The translations under genes were made by a program, and so were the position numbers. This document shows positions 1-6,548 of a DNA stretch of 9,857 nucleotides, piece by piece. The notes beneath the pieces were generated by a model. The model searched no databases. It was not told the DNA's origin and saw only the letters and a program-made list of their open reading frames with translations. The DNA is taken from assembly GCA_020435185.1 (NCBI GenBank), contig JAGRAA010000395.1, forward strand, positions 1-9,857, in the 5' to 3' direction. Position 1 is the first letter of the stretch, and every line of letters begins with the position of its first letter. This DNA comes from Bdellovibrionales bacterium. GTDB lineage: Bacteria; Bdellovibrionota; Bdellovibrionia; Bdellovibrionales; UBA1609.

Positions 1-63
1 CTATACAATATTATTACAAGAATGCTGATTTTTAAGGGAATATCTCAAAAGGAGATCAAGTGA
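1..63 (+). CDS. Possible 3' end of an upstream gene (partial)
   Basis: A reading frame is open from the window edge to a TGA at 61-63 and would encode about 20 C-terminal residues ending in ISQKEIK. The TGA overlaps the GTG start of the next gene as GTGA. The two following junctions in this cluster are ATGA overlaps, so a coupled upstream gene is plausible. The next gene's ribosome binding site (AAAAGGAG, about 47-54) would lie inside this tail. A competing frame ends at TAA 33-35, so the true frame is uncertain. Too little is visible to identify the product. Confidence 0.4.
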   Translation, partial: LYNIITRMLIFKGISQKEIK

Positions 64-935
64 GACCTAAAAATAACAAAACCTACAGCATTGGAGACGT
101 AGCCTTAGCGAGTGATTTGAGCGTTTATACTCTGAGACAGTGGGAACGAAGATATAATGCTCCTCCCTCTACAAAACTCTCTTCTGGACATCGACGTTAT
201 CATGCCGATGAAATCGTCAGATTGAAACTCGTTAAAAAAGCTTTAGATTTAGGCTTTAAACCAAAAGACATTGTTCCCCTTGAATACGATGAGCTTTTTC
301 ATCTTATAGAGTCCAAAAAGCAAGACTTGCTTTTTACAGAGCGTTGGACACATTATTTGCAGGACTGGAACATTAAAAGTCTTCAAAGTGAGCTCTTATC
401 AGAATGGGACAGCTCAACACCTTCAAAATTTTTAATAGAAAAAATTGTTCCCTTCTTAAATCACATTGGAGAGTCTTGGTCACTAGGTCAAATTTCAATT
501 GCCCAAGAGCACTTTATATCAGAATGGCTTCTCACCTTAATTTCAGGTTATTGGCAAAAAAATAATTTCCCTTCTGAGAATTCAACTTATATTCTATCTA
601 CACTAGATGAAGAAAAACATCTTTTAGGGCTACATATCGCAGCTGTAATTTTAACAGAGCATAAAAAAAATGTTCTATTTTTAGGTGGCCCCACTCCCCT
701 TGAAGAGGTTATTCAAGCCACGATAAATATTAAACCTCAAGCCTTATGCTTAAGCTTTTCCTCTCTTTTTTCTTCGCAACAAATCGAAAAAAGTATTCTA
801 CAAATTAATAAAAGCCTTCCAGAAGAAACCTCTCTAATTATTGGTGGAAAAGGCGCCTGTTTGCCCCTTGCAAACACTATACAAATGAATAATTTAACTC
901 AATTTTTCAATTGGGTGAAAGGAGATCTAAGATGA
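60..935 (+). CDS. MerR-type regulator with adenosylcobalamin-binding photoreceptor domain (CarH/LitR class)
   Basis: This 291-aa cytoplasmic protein is predicted to be a B12-based light-sensing transcriptional repressor. The N-terminus (about 8-75) is a MerR winged helix: YSIGDVA, then LRQWERRY (25-32) and GHRRY (43-47). Residues 95-165 fit the helical cap of B12 domains and carry W140-x9-E150-H151, the W-x9-EH signature that contacts the adenosyl group in CarH. The Rossmann-like part has E185-x-H187-x-x-G190, where H187 is the expected lower axial cobalt ligand, then S234-x-L236 and G262-G263. In CarH, darkness and AdoCbl hold a DNA-bound tetramer and light disrupts it. That behaviour is known for the family and inferred here. 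The GTG start follows AAAAGGAG. The gene overlaps the next one by ATGA and sits two genes ahead of a photolyase, a classic target of such regulators. All B12 motifs are intact, so it is unlikely to be a B12-independent paralogue. Confidence 0.9.
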   Translation: MRPKNNKTYSIGDVALASDLSVYTLRQWERRYNAPPSTKLSSGHRRYHADEIVRLKLVKKALDLGFKPKDIVPLEYDELFHLIESKKQDLLFTERWTHYLQDWNIKSLQSELLSEWDSSTPSKFLIEKIVPFLNHIGESWSLGQISIAQEHFISEWLLTLISGYWQKNNFPSENSTYILSTLDEEKHLLGLHIAAVILTEHKKNVLFLGGPTPLEEVIQATINIKPQALCLSFSSLFSSQQIEKSILQINKSLPEETSLIIGGKGACLPLANTIQMNNLTQFFNWVKGDLR

Positions 936-1474
936 AAAAACTAACTATGTTGAGCCTATTAAATATATTTCTCTCTATAGGCTGCACCACAGTTTATAAA
1001 AACCAAAACCCTTTAAATAAAGAGTTTCCAAAAGTACATGGTACGGCTCTTTCCAAAGAAAAAGTTACGCTACCAGAAAAATTCAAAGGAGAACCCGTCA
1101 TCATTTTAGTTGGATATGTGCAAAAGGCTCAATTTGACATTGATCGATGGATCTTGGGTCTTTCAGACAGCCAAGTAAAAGTTAAAATCGTAGAAGTGCC
1201 TGCCGTTGTAGGTCAAATTCCTTCTTTGATTTCGTCGAAAATAAACAACGGCATGAGAGATGGTATCCCTAACGAGTTCTGGAAAGATGTCATAACCCTT
1301 TACAATAGTGATGCAAAAAAAATTGCTGAATTTACCGGTAACGAAAAACCTTTAAATGCTCGAGTTTTTGCTTTAAACACTAAAGGAGAAATTATCTTCT
1401 TTCATGACAGAGGCTATTCAGTCCCTCATTTAAAACTCTTGTTAAAAAACCTATCAAGAGAGGGTAAAGTATGA
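932..1474 (+). CDS. Putative lipoprotein with thioredoxin-like (ATP10-like) fold
   Basis: This 180-aa protein begins with a short signal peptide, MKK then a hydrophobic stretch ending LSIGC. Cys18 is the probable lipidation site, although Ser rather than Leu at -3 makes the lipobox slightly atypical. It is probably anchored to a membrane on the periplasmic side. The mature part resembles the ATP10/thioredoxin-fold group: LPEKFKGEPVIILVGYV (about 48-64), a central Asp/Trp segment (DIDRW), and a late NARVFALNTKGEIIFFHDRG strand-turn-strand typical of the end of a thioredoxin fold. There is no CXXC, so redox catalysis is not indicated. I infer the fold by eye and the function is unknown. I chose ATG 932, which has AAAGGAG at 918-924. 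An in-frame TTG at 911 would add seven charged residues and spoil the signal peptide. ATGA overlaps at both ends put it in one translationally coupled operon with the regulator and the photolyase. Confidence 0.8.
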   Translation: MKKLTMLSLLNIFLSIGCTTVYKNQNPLNKEFPKVHGTALSKEKVTLPEKFKGEPVIILVGYVQKAQFDIDRWILGLSDSQVKVKIVEVPAVVGQIPSLISSKINNGMRDGIPNEFWKDVITLYNSDAKKIAEFTGNEKPLNARVFALNTKGEIIFFHDRGYSVPHLKLLLKNLSREGKV

Positions 1475-2871
1475 AAGCTCAAGATATTCACCTTGTATGG
1501 ATAAGACGAGATCTCAGAATAACTGATCATACAGCATTGTTTGAAGCTACAAAAAATGATGCTAAAGTTGTTCTTGTTTTTGTTTTCGATACAAAAATTC
1601 TAAATCTTTTACCTGATAAAGAAGATCAAAGAGTAGATTTTATCTTTCAATCCCTATGTGACTTAAATAAACAGCTCGAAAAGTATGATACAAAAATCAT
1701 TATTCGACATGGAGATCCAATCAAAGAAATTCCGTATGTAGCCCAGGAGCTCGGAGTCACTTCTGTTTATTTTAATGAAGACTATGAACCATATGCAAAA
1801 GCAAGAGATCAAGAAGTAAAAGGCTCTTTGACGAAATTAAACATTAAAAGTTTCTCCTTTAGAGACCATATTATTTTCGGAAGCCAAATTCTAAAACCAG
1901 ATCAGACTCCATATGTAGTCTACACTCCCTACAAAAATACATGGTTAAAAAAATTAAAACCCCTTCATTGGGAAGAAAAACGCCCTCAATATAACTTTGT
2001 CAAAGTAAAAGACTTGAAGGGTTTAGCAAAAAAAATTACATTAAGAGAAATTGGGTTTTCTTCTCACTCTACCTACTATAAAAGTCAAAACCCTTCCAGA
2101 AGTGCAGCCATTCAAAGACTCAAAGAGTTTTCACAAAATTTATCTCACTATAAAGAGAATAGAGATTTTCCAGCTTTAGACGAAGCAACTTCTCTGATCT
2201 CTCCATTTTTGCGATTCGGACTTATTTCGGTCAGAGAGTGTTTGAGAACAATAGTTAAATTAAAAAATGAAGGTGCTAGAACCTGGATGTCTGAGCTTAT
2301 TTGGCGAGAATTTTTTATTATGATAATGGATATGTATCCTCATGTGGTGAACTCCAGTTTTAAAATTCAATATAAAAACTTGAAATGGGAAAATAACAAA
2401 GAGTGGTTTGATAAATGGAAATCCGGAAATACAGGATTTCCTATCGTAGACGCTGGAATGCGACAGCTTAATAAGACTGGATGGATGCATAATAGAGTGA
2501 GAATGATAGTGGCCTCATTTTTGGTAAAAGATCTTCTAATTGATAGGAGGTGGGGAGAACAATATTTCGCCGAAAAACTTATAGATTTTGAACTCGCCTC
2601 CAACAATGGCAATTGGCAATGGTGTGCATCAACAGGCTGTGATGCTCAGCCCTATTTTAGAATATTCAACCCTAGTTTGCAATCTGAACGATTTGATAAA
2701 AATGCAGAGTACATTAAATTTTGGATTCCTGAATTAAGTCAAATAAGCCCAAAAGAGATTCATCATCCTGAGGATTCAGACCTTCAAAACAAATCAACAT
2801 ACCCAAAACCCATAATCTCACACTCTGTTCAAAAACAAAAAGCATTAAGACTATTCAATCCTAAAAAATAA
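1471..2871 (+). CDS. phrB: Deoxyribodipyrimidine photolyase (class I CPD photolyase/cryptochrome family)
   Basis: This 466-aa enzyme is the usual length (E. coli PhrB 472). It should use blue light and FADH- to split cyclobutane pyrimidine dimers. The N-terminal antenna domain starts HLVWIRRDLRITD (7-19), and the region around DYEPYAKARD (104-113) matches the MTHF-antenna contact area of PhrB. The FAD domain includes ATSLISPFLRFG (239-250), SELIWREFF (274-282; E275 and W278 match the dimer-contacting Glu274 and Trp277 of E. coli), WMHNR (338-342, with N341) and ASNNGNWQWCASTG (376-389). These favour CPD repair over a pure cryptochrome. W306 and W382 of the electron-transfer triad are present at the same numbers as in E. 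coli. The central W359 is Arg (AGG, 2545-2547), with a Trp two residues later (W361). D372 is kept and E. coli D374 is Glu. Translation is coupled to the lipoprotein gene by ATGA, so light induction by the upstream B12 regulator is likely. Confidence 0.93.
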   Translation: MKAQDIHLVWIRRDLRITDHTALFEATKNDAKVVLVFVFDTKILNLLPDKEDQRVDFIFQSLCDLNKQLEKYDTKIIIRHGDPIKEIPYVAQELGVTSVYFNEDYEPYAKARDQEVKGSLTKLNIKSFSFRDHIIFGSQILKPDQTPYVVYTPYKNTWLKKLKPLHWEEKRPQYNFVKVKDLKGLAKKITLREIGFSSHSTYYKSQNPSRSAAIQRLKEFSQNLSHYKENRDFPALDEATSLISPFLRFGLISVRECLRTIVKLKNEGARTWMSELIWREFFIMIMDMYPHVVNSSFKIQYKNLKWENNKEWFDKWKSGNTGFPIVDAGMRQLNKTGWMHNRVRMIVASFLVKDLLIDRRWGEQYFAEKLIDFELASNNGNWQWCASTGCDAQPYFRIFNPSLQSERFDKNAEYIKFWIPELSQISPKEIHHPEDSDLQNKSTYPKPIISHSVQKQKALRLFNPKK

Positions 2872-2926
2872 GGCTAGTCTGACATTATGAACCTATCCTA
2901 AAAGCAAAGAGTCAAAAGGAGACCGA

Positions 2927-3604
2927 ATGAAAATTATAGGGCATCGAGGAGCTGCAGAAGAATGGCCTGAAAATACGCTAAAAGGATTTGTAAATGCTAT
3001 TGAATCGGGAGTAAATGCCTTAGAAATCGATATCCACAAAAGTTCTGACAACCAACTTATGGTTATTCATGATCCCACCTTAGAACGAACTACAAACGGA
3101 AATGGCTTTGTTGCCCAACAAGATTCAGCGTATCTAAGGACGCTAGATGCAGGACAAGGAGAGAAGATTCCTTTTTTACACGAAGTCCTAGATTTAATTT
3201 TAGAACGAAAAGTTCATCTATTCATTGAGGTAAAAGCCGGAGGTCTAGAGAATGAACTTGTTCGTTTAATTCAGCAAAAAAATGCTTACGATTTTTGCAC
3301 AGTCATTTGTTTTAACCATTTTTTGTTAAAACAAATCAAAGCGTTGGATCCAAAAATTACCACCGGATGTCTTTTGGTGGGAACCCCAATTGATATTGTA
3401 AGAATGGTCAAAGATGCCCATGCTGAATATTTAATTTTAAATATTTATACCACCGTAGAAGAAGTCGTTACTCAATGCCGTCGTGCAAATATTCAAACTG
3501 CCATCTGGACCGCCAATACAGAAGCTGAATTAAATATGTTAAAAGCACTCTCTCCAGATTTTGTAATGACCGATAAGCCTAGCTTAATTGTGCCTTTGGC
3601 GTGA
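2927..3604 (+). CDS. Glycerophosphodiester phosphodiesterase (cytoplasmic UgpQ-like)
   Basis: This 225-aa single-domain protein should hydrolyse glycerophosphodiesters to sn-glycerol-3-phosphate and an alcohol, as part of phospholipid turnover. The GDPD signature is complete: GHRGA with the first catalytic His (H6) and R7, PENT (14-17), metal ligands E33 and D35 in EIDIH, H48 in VIHDPTLERTTNG as the second catalytic His, E101 in FIEVKAG, and the C-terminal AIWTANT and FVMTDKP motifs. There is no signal peptide, so it is cytosolic like UgpQ rather than periplasmic like GlpQ. ATG 2927 has AAAAGGAG at 2914-2921. The 55-bp gap after the photolyase shows no clear terminator, so read-through from the light operon is possible, but a functional link is not evident. 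The stop codon lies in a palindrome shared with the convergent transporter gene. Confidence 0.92.
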   Translation: MKIIGHRGAAEEWPENTLKGFVNAIESGVNALEIDIHKSSDNQLMVIHDPTLERTTNGNGFVAQQDSAYLRTLDAGQGEKIPFLHEVLDLILERKVHLFIEVKAGGLENELVRLIQQKNAYDFCTVICFNHFLLKQIKALDPKITTGCLLVGTPIDIVRMVKDAHAEYLILNIYTTVEEVVTQCRRANIQTAIWTANTEAELNMLKALSPDFVMTDKPSLIVPLA

Positions 3605-3634
3605 AATTTAACTTTTTAAAAATTCTAATTTCAC
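3601..3634. terminator. Possible bidirectional terminator at the convergent gene junction
   Basis: GTGAAATT (3601-3608) and AATTTCAC (3627-3634) form a perfect 8-bp inverted repeat. It shares its centre with an inner TTTTTAAAAA palindrome (3613-3622), so the symmetry spans 34 bp with a few internal mismatches. It contains the stop codons of both convergent genes. The stem is AT-rich and weak for an intrinsic terminator, but T-runs occur in both directions. Confidence 0.4.
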
Positions 3635-4857
3635 AATGATTGAAGTGATTCCAATTTTCTTACTCTCATTAACAAAGCAAAAGAAAAAAAGCTGGCTACG
3701 AAAAAACCTAAAGATAACGGTAACACCGTTTGATCATAAGAAAAGCCTATGCTTGCTCCGATTGACACAGAAATAAGAGTACTTAAGCTACTAATTACAG
3801 AATTCGCAACTCCGGCTATATGACCTAGTGGCTCCATAGCCATGGCATTAAAATTACCAAACAACACGCCAATACAAGAAAATGTCACAACCAAATAAGA
3901 AAAAAACAATCCTATATGGGGATGTCCATCGAAATAAATAAAAAGAGGTATAAACAACATAGAGTTTAAAATAATTGCCATTAAAGCAAAGGTACACATC
4001 TTTCTCATTCCATATTTTTCTACAAAAAAAGAATTGGTAAAAGAGGATAGTCCAATAACCAATGCTAGAATTCCGAAAATCAAAGCAAAGTAATTTCCCA
4101 AGTTATACAGATGCTGAAAGATCTGCTGAGCTGAACTCAAATAACCAACGAAAGCACCAAAAATCACACCTGATGCCACAAGATAGGTTCTGGATATTCG
4201 GTTAAGCAATGTCTCTATTACTCCACTTTTAATTACAGAATAAGAAAACTTTTTTTTATTCTTTTTATCCAGCGTTTCCGCCTGTCGAAAATAAAATAAG
4301 GCCAGGCCTAAAGCTCCAGAAATAAACATCATGAAAAAAATATTTTGCCAATTGGATACACTTAAAATTAACTGCCCTAAAGATGGAGCTAAGGCCGGCA
4401 CTAGCACAAAAACAATCATAATAATAGACATTACCTTAGCCATCGAACGACCTGAAAATTGATCTCTAATCATGGCCTGTATAACGACTCGGCAAGAGGC
4501 CCCACCAAGTCCTTGTAAAAATCTACCTGTAAACATCATAGAAAAAGATAAAGAAAATACAAAAACCAAGTTTCCGATTAAAAAAATAACAATACCAATA
4601 TATACAGCGGGTTTTCTTCCAATAGTATCCGAAAGAGGACCAAAGAAAGCTAATCCAAAGCCCATCCCAACAAAAACAAAGGAAATGATGAACTGAACGT
4701 CATTTGCGTTTTTAACACTCAAATCTTTGCCAATAATCTCTAGTGCTGGTAGCATTGAGTCTAGGGATAACGCGCCTAAAGCCATTAATGCAGCAAATAT
4801 TGGAATTGAAGACATTCCTGCTTTTGGATTTTCAGAAGCTTCTAGACGTCTGGACAT
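3631..4857 (-). CDS. MFS drug-resistance transporter, Bcr/CflA-type (DHA1) exporter
   Basis: This 408-aa integral inner-membrane protein has about 12 hydrophobic segments in two halves, separated by a basic loop near residues 195-210 (KKNKKK). TM1 holds LDSMLPALE with D33, as in Bcr/CflA pumps (usual form D-x-Y-L-P-A-L). G73-PLSDTIGRKP is MFS motif A between TM2 and TM3. GRFLQGLGGA (111-120) matches the TM4 motif with its conserved Arg, and PALAPSLGQ (154-162) resembles antiporter motif C in TM5. Proton-coupled export of a small hydrophobic compound is expected; the substrate cannot be told. An in-frame stop lies directly before ATG 4857, so the start cannot be further upstream. The only good Shine-Dalgarno (AAGGA, 4876-4880) is about 18 nt away, which is poor spacing; M15 is an alternative start but has no well-spaced site either. 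It lies 26 bp after the hydrolase gene, probably in one operon with it and the TetR regulator. Confidence 0.9.
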   Translation of the reverse strand: MSRRLEASENPKAGMSSIPIFAALMALGALSLDSMLPALEIIGKDLSVKNANDVQFIISFVFVGMGFGLAFFGPLSDTIGRKPAVYIGIVIFLIGNLVFVFSLSFSMMFTGRFLQGLGGASCRVVIQAMIRDQFSGRSMAKVMSIIMIVFVLVPALAPSLGQLILSVSNWQNIFFMMFISGALGLALFYFRQAETLDKKNKKKFSYSVIKSGVIETLLNRISRTYLVASGVIFGAFVGYLSSAQQIFQHLYNLGNYFALIFGILALVIGLSSFTNSFFVEKYGMRKMCTFALMAIILNSMLFIPLFIYFDGHPHIGLFFSYLVVTFSCIGVLFGNFNAMAMEPLGHIAGVANSVISSLSTLISVSIGASIGFSYDQTVLPLSLGFFVASFFSFALLMRVRKLESLQSL

Positions 4858-4871
4858 TCACAAATAATCAT
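4842..4871 (-). other. Short upstream ORF overlapping the transporter start (9 codons)
   Basis: An ATG at 4869-4871 follows the AAGGA at 4876-4880 with a 4-nt gap and opens a frame encoding MIICECPDV before TAG at 4842-4844. It is out of frame with the transporter and overlaps its first five codons. It could be a coupling or leader peptide that delivers ribosomes to the poorly placed transporter start, or it may be chance. Confidence 0.25.
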
Positions 4872-4883
4872 CAATTCCTTCTA

Positions 4884-5813
4884 CTAAAGCAAGCCAAATT
4901 TTCTAGCCGTATTGAAGTCGGCATGAAGATCTTTATGTCGATCTAGAAACTCAATAATTTTACTTATAGTTTTTCTATCTCTAAGAATACGATTGTGCCC
5001 CAGCCCAGTGGTCACCAGAAGATCTAAGTCAGCATTTATTTTTTTAAACTCTACAAGAACTTTCTCTGATACCACTTTATCTTCTTTATCATGAACGACC
5101 AAATTTGGACCCTGGTGAATCTTAAAAAATTTTCCCTGTTCAAATTCAGAGATTTGAATATCAAAGTTTTTTTCAATTTTTCGTGAGATGTAGTCGTGTT
5201 GATTTTTGTTAAAACCCACAATAGAGACAAAACTCTTTATAATTTTTGAAAGCTGATTAGGTGCTCCAATGCTTACAAAAGGTATGTCTTTTAGTTCATC
5301 AAAATGAGAGACAGCATAACCTATACTAAATGCGCCAAAACTATGTCCTACCATAGCGCAGAACGGTCCATACTTTTCTTCTAGCCCCCTAATGATTGTC
5401 GCTGCTTGAACAACATTTAGTTGACTAAAAGGTGCAAATCCATGACCTGGCAGATCCAAAGCCCAAACCTCAAATCCTGCTTCATCCAAGGGTTTAAAAA
5501 AATGTGAAAAATCACTTCCGGCACCTTCCCACCCATGGACCAACAGTATTTTTCTTGGAGAATTACCATATTTATAAAGAACTACTTTTTTGTTTGCGAC
5601 CTTTTTTCTTTGAACCCGAGTTCCTTCAGGGAATAAATGCTCTTTTTTTCTTCTCGAAAAAGGAGTAAGAAATGCTTGTAATCCAAGGTCCGCTGCTAAA
5701 TGAGGGTTAACTTTAGATATAACTCCAATAGTTACTTTAATAGCTTCTTTTGAATTTGCCTTTTTGATCACCCTTTTAATGTTTTTTGATATTTGTTCCA
5801 CAAGGTTCTCCAT
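4884..5813 (-). CDS. Alpha/beta hydrolase
   Basis: This 309-aa cytoplasmic serine hydrolase has no signal peptide, and its specificity is unknown. Numbered from the ATG, the oxyanion-side HGW motif is at 93-95, DLPGHG at 120-125, the nucleophile elbow GHSFG has S158, the probable acid is D245 in HDKEDKVV, and the catalytic His is H273 in GLGHNR. The triad is therefore complete. A basic 60-residue N-terminal stretch precedes the core. An in-frame TTG at 5837 has a better Shine-Dalgarno (GGAAGG, about 5 nt upstream) and would give 317 aa with a 62-bp overlap of the TetR gene; the ATG at 5813 overlaps by 38 bp with a weak site. I prefer ATG but the choice is open. Either overlap implies cotranscription with the TetR gene. 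An esterase-like enzyme paired with an exporter and a TetR regulator suggests modification or detoxification of a small lipophilic compound. Confidence 0.88.
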   Translation of the reverse strand: MENLVEQISKNIKRVIKKANSKEAIKVTIGVISKVNPHLAADLGLQAFLTPFSRRKKEHLFPEGTRVQRKKVANKKVVLYKYGNSPRKILLVHGWEGAGSDFSHFFKPLDEAGFEVWALDLPGHGFAPFSQLNVVQAATIIRGLEEKYGPFCAMVGHSFGAFSIGYAVSHFDELKDIPFVSIGAPNQLSKIIKSFVSIVGFNKNQHDYISRKIEKNFDIQISEFEQGKFFKIHQGPNLVVHDKEDKVVSEKVLVEFKKINADLDLLVTTGLGHNRILRDRKTISKIIEFLDRHKDLHADFNTARKFGLL

Positions 5814-6405
5814 TGTCTTCAGGCTTATAAAAGTCAAAAAAGCCTTCCAATGCTTTCTGAAACAACTCTCCCGAAGAATTAAATTCCATTGTTCTGTTGT
5901 AAATTAAATGCCCAATAATCAACGAGTAGAGCTCATAGGTCATTTGCTCTGTGGAACTGTGGGCTTGTAAATGACCCTCTTCAATACACAGGCTAATCGC
6001 TTTTTCTAATCCACGTATTAATTGGCGAGTATGCATTTTTATTCGGTCCTTAACCGGACCCGGCTTAGAATCATACTCCACAGATGCCGCCACAAAAGGG
6101 CATGTTCCACCATCATCTTTTTGATACCAAACCAACCAATTTTCAACGATAGCCTTCAATCTTGGTAAACCTCTCGGATGATGTATTGCAGATCTAAAAA
6201 CCTCTTCACTAAAAGTCATGGCCGCATGGTCTAAAATCATAATGTGCATTTTTTCTTTAGAGTTGAAGTGAGCAAATAGCCCACTTTTAGACATGCCCAC
6301 TTCTTTGGCTAAAGTTGCAATAGAAACCGATTCAAACCCCAAGTTTCGAACCAACCCTAGTGCTGTATTTAAAATATTTGCTCTCTTATTTTCTATAGTC
6401 TTCAT
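5776..6405 (-). CDS. TetR/AcrR-family transcriptional regulator
   Basis: This 209-aa protein has a TetR DNA-binding head: KRANILNTALGLVRNLGF (7-24), then a helix-turn-helix at about 26-47 with IATLAKEVGMSKSGLFAHF and K50 shortly after. The ligand domain contains GGTCPFVAASVEYDSKPGPV (99-118), a segment typical of one TetR C-terminal subgroup. It is the first gene of the hydrolase-transporter operon and is probably an autorepressor released by the operon's substrate; the ligand is unknown. ATG 6403-6405 is the only reasonable start because the next Met is inside the helix-turn-helix. No Shine-Dalgarno precedes it and the -10 box lies only 6 nt upstream, so a leaderless transcript is predicted. 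Confidence 0.92.
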   Translation of the reverse strand: MKTIENKRANILNTALGLVRNLGFESVSIATLAKEVGMSKSGLFAHFNSKEKMHIMILDHAAMTFSEEVFRSAIHHPRGLPRLKAIVENWLVWYQKDDGGTCPFVAASVEYDSKPGPVKDRIKMHTRQLIRGLEKAISLCIEEGHLQAHSSTEQMTYELYSLIIGHLIYNRTMEFNSSGELFQKALEGFFDFYKPEDNGEPCGTNIKKH

Positions 6406-6411
6406 ACTTTA

Positions 6412-6439
6412 ATTATAGCACGATCGTTCGTTCTGTAAA
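6412..6439 (-). promoter_or_regulatory. Sigma70-type promoter of the TetR-hydrolase-transporter operon
   Basis: On the minus strand, TTTACA (6439-6434, one mismatch to TTGACA) is followed after 16 bp by TATAAT (6417-6412), a perfect -10. It is preceded by TGC and so is an extended -10 (TGnTATAAT). The -10 ends 6 nt before the ATG, which puts the expected start site at or next to the initiation codon. Confidence 0.75.
6418..6429. promoter_or_regulatory. Candidate TetR operator in the promoter spacer
   Basis: ACGATCGT (6420-6427) is a perfect 8-bp palindrome. Skipping one mismatched pair, the outer G6418-C6429 pair extends it to 12 bp. It lies inside the -35/-10 spacer next to the extended -10, where a bound TetR dimer would block RNA polymerase. 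CGATCG cores are common in TetR-family operators; assigning it to this regulator is an inference from position. Confidence 0.5.
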
Positions 6440-6548
6440 TAGATTACAATACAGCTCGACCAATATATTTGTATGGTTTTATAAAAATTAAATAATATCA
6501 AGTATTTACATTTTAGCTGTTAATGAAATTGTTATATCAAAATGAGAC
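6440..6548. other. Intergenic stretch between the VOC gene end and the TetR promoter
   Basis: These roughly 110 AT-rich bases lie downstream of the VOC gene and upstream of the TetR promoter, both on the minus strand. I see no convincing GC-rich hairpin with a T-run and no small ORF with a ribosome binding site. A short TTTTATAAAA palindrome at 6477-6486 is the only local symmetry and is not convincing as a terminator. Confidence 0.5.

Noticed and set aside
911..931. TTG start 21 bp upstream of the lipoprotein ATG
   Set aside because: It would add seven charged residues before the signal peptide and has no ribosome binding site; ATG 932 has AAAGGAG at proper spacing.
2260..2612. Minus-strand open frames inside the photolyase gene
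   Set aside because: They run antisense to a fully conserved photolyase coding region and have no recognisable domain.
2872..2926. Possible terminator or promoter between photolyase and phosphodiesterase
   Set aside because: No stable hairpin with a T-run and no convincing -35/-10 pair could be found by eye.
4472..4946. Plus-strand open frames across the transporter 5' end
   Set aside because: Antisense shadows of the MFS gene, low complexity, no family resemblance.
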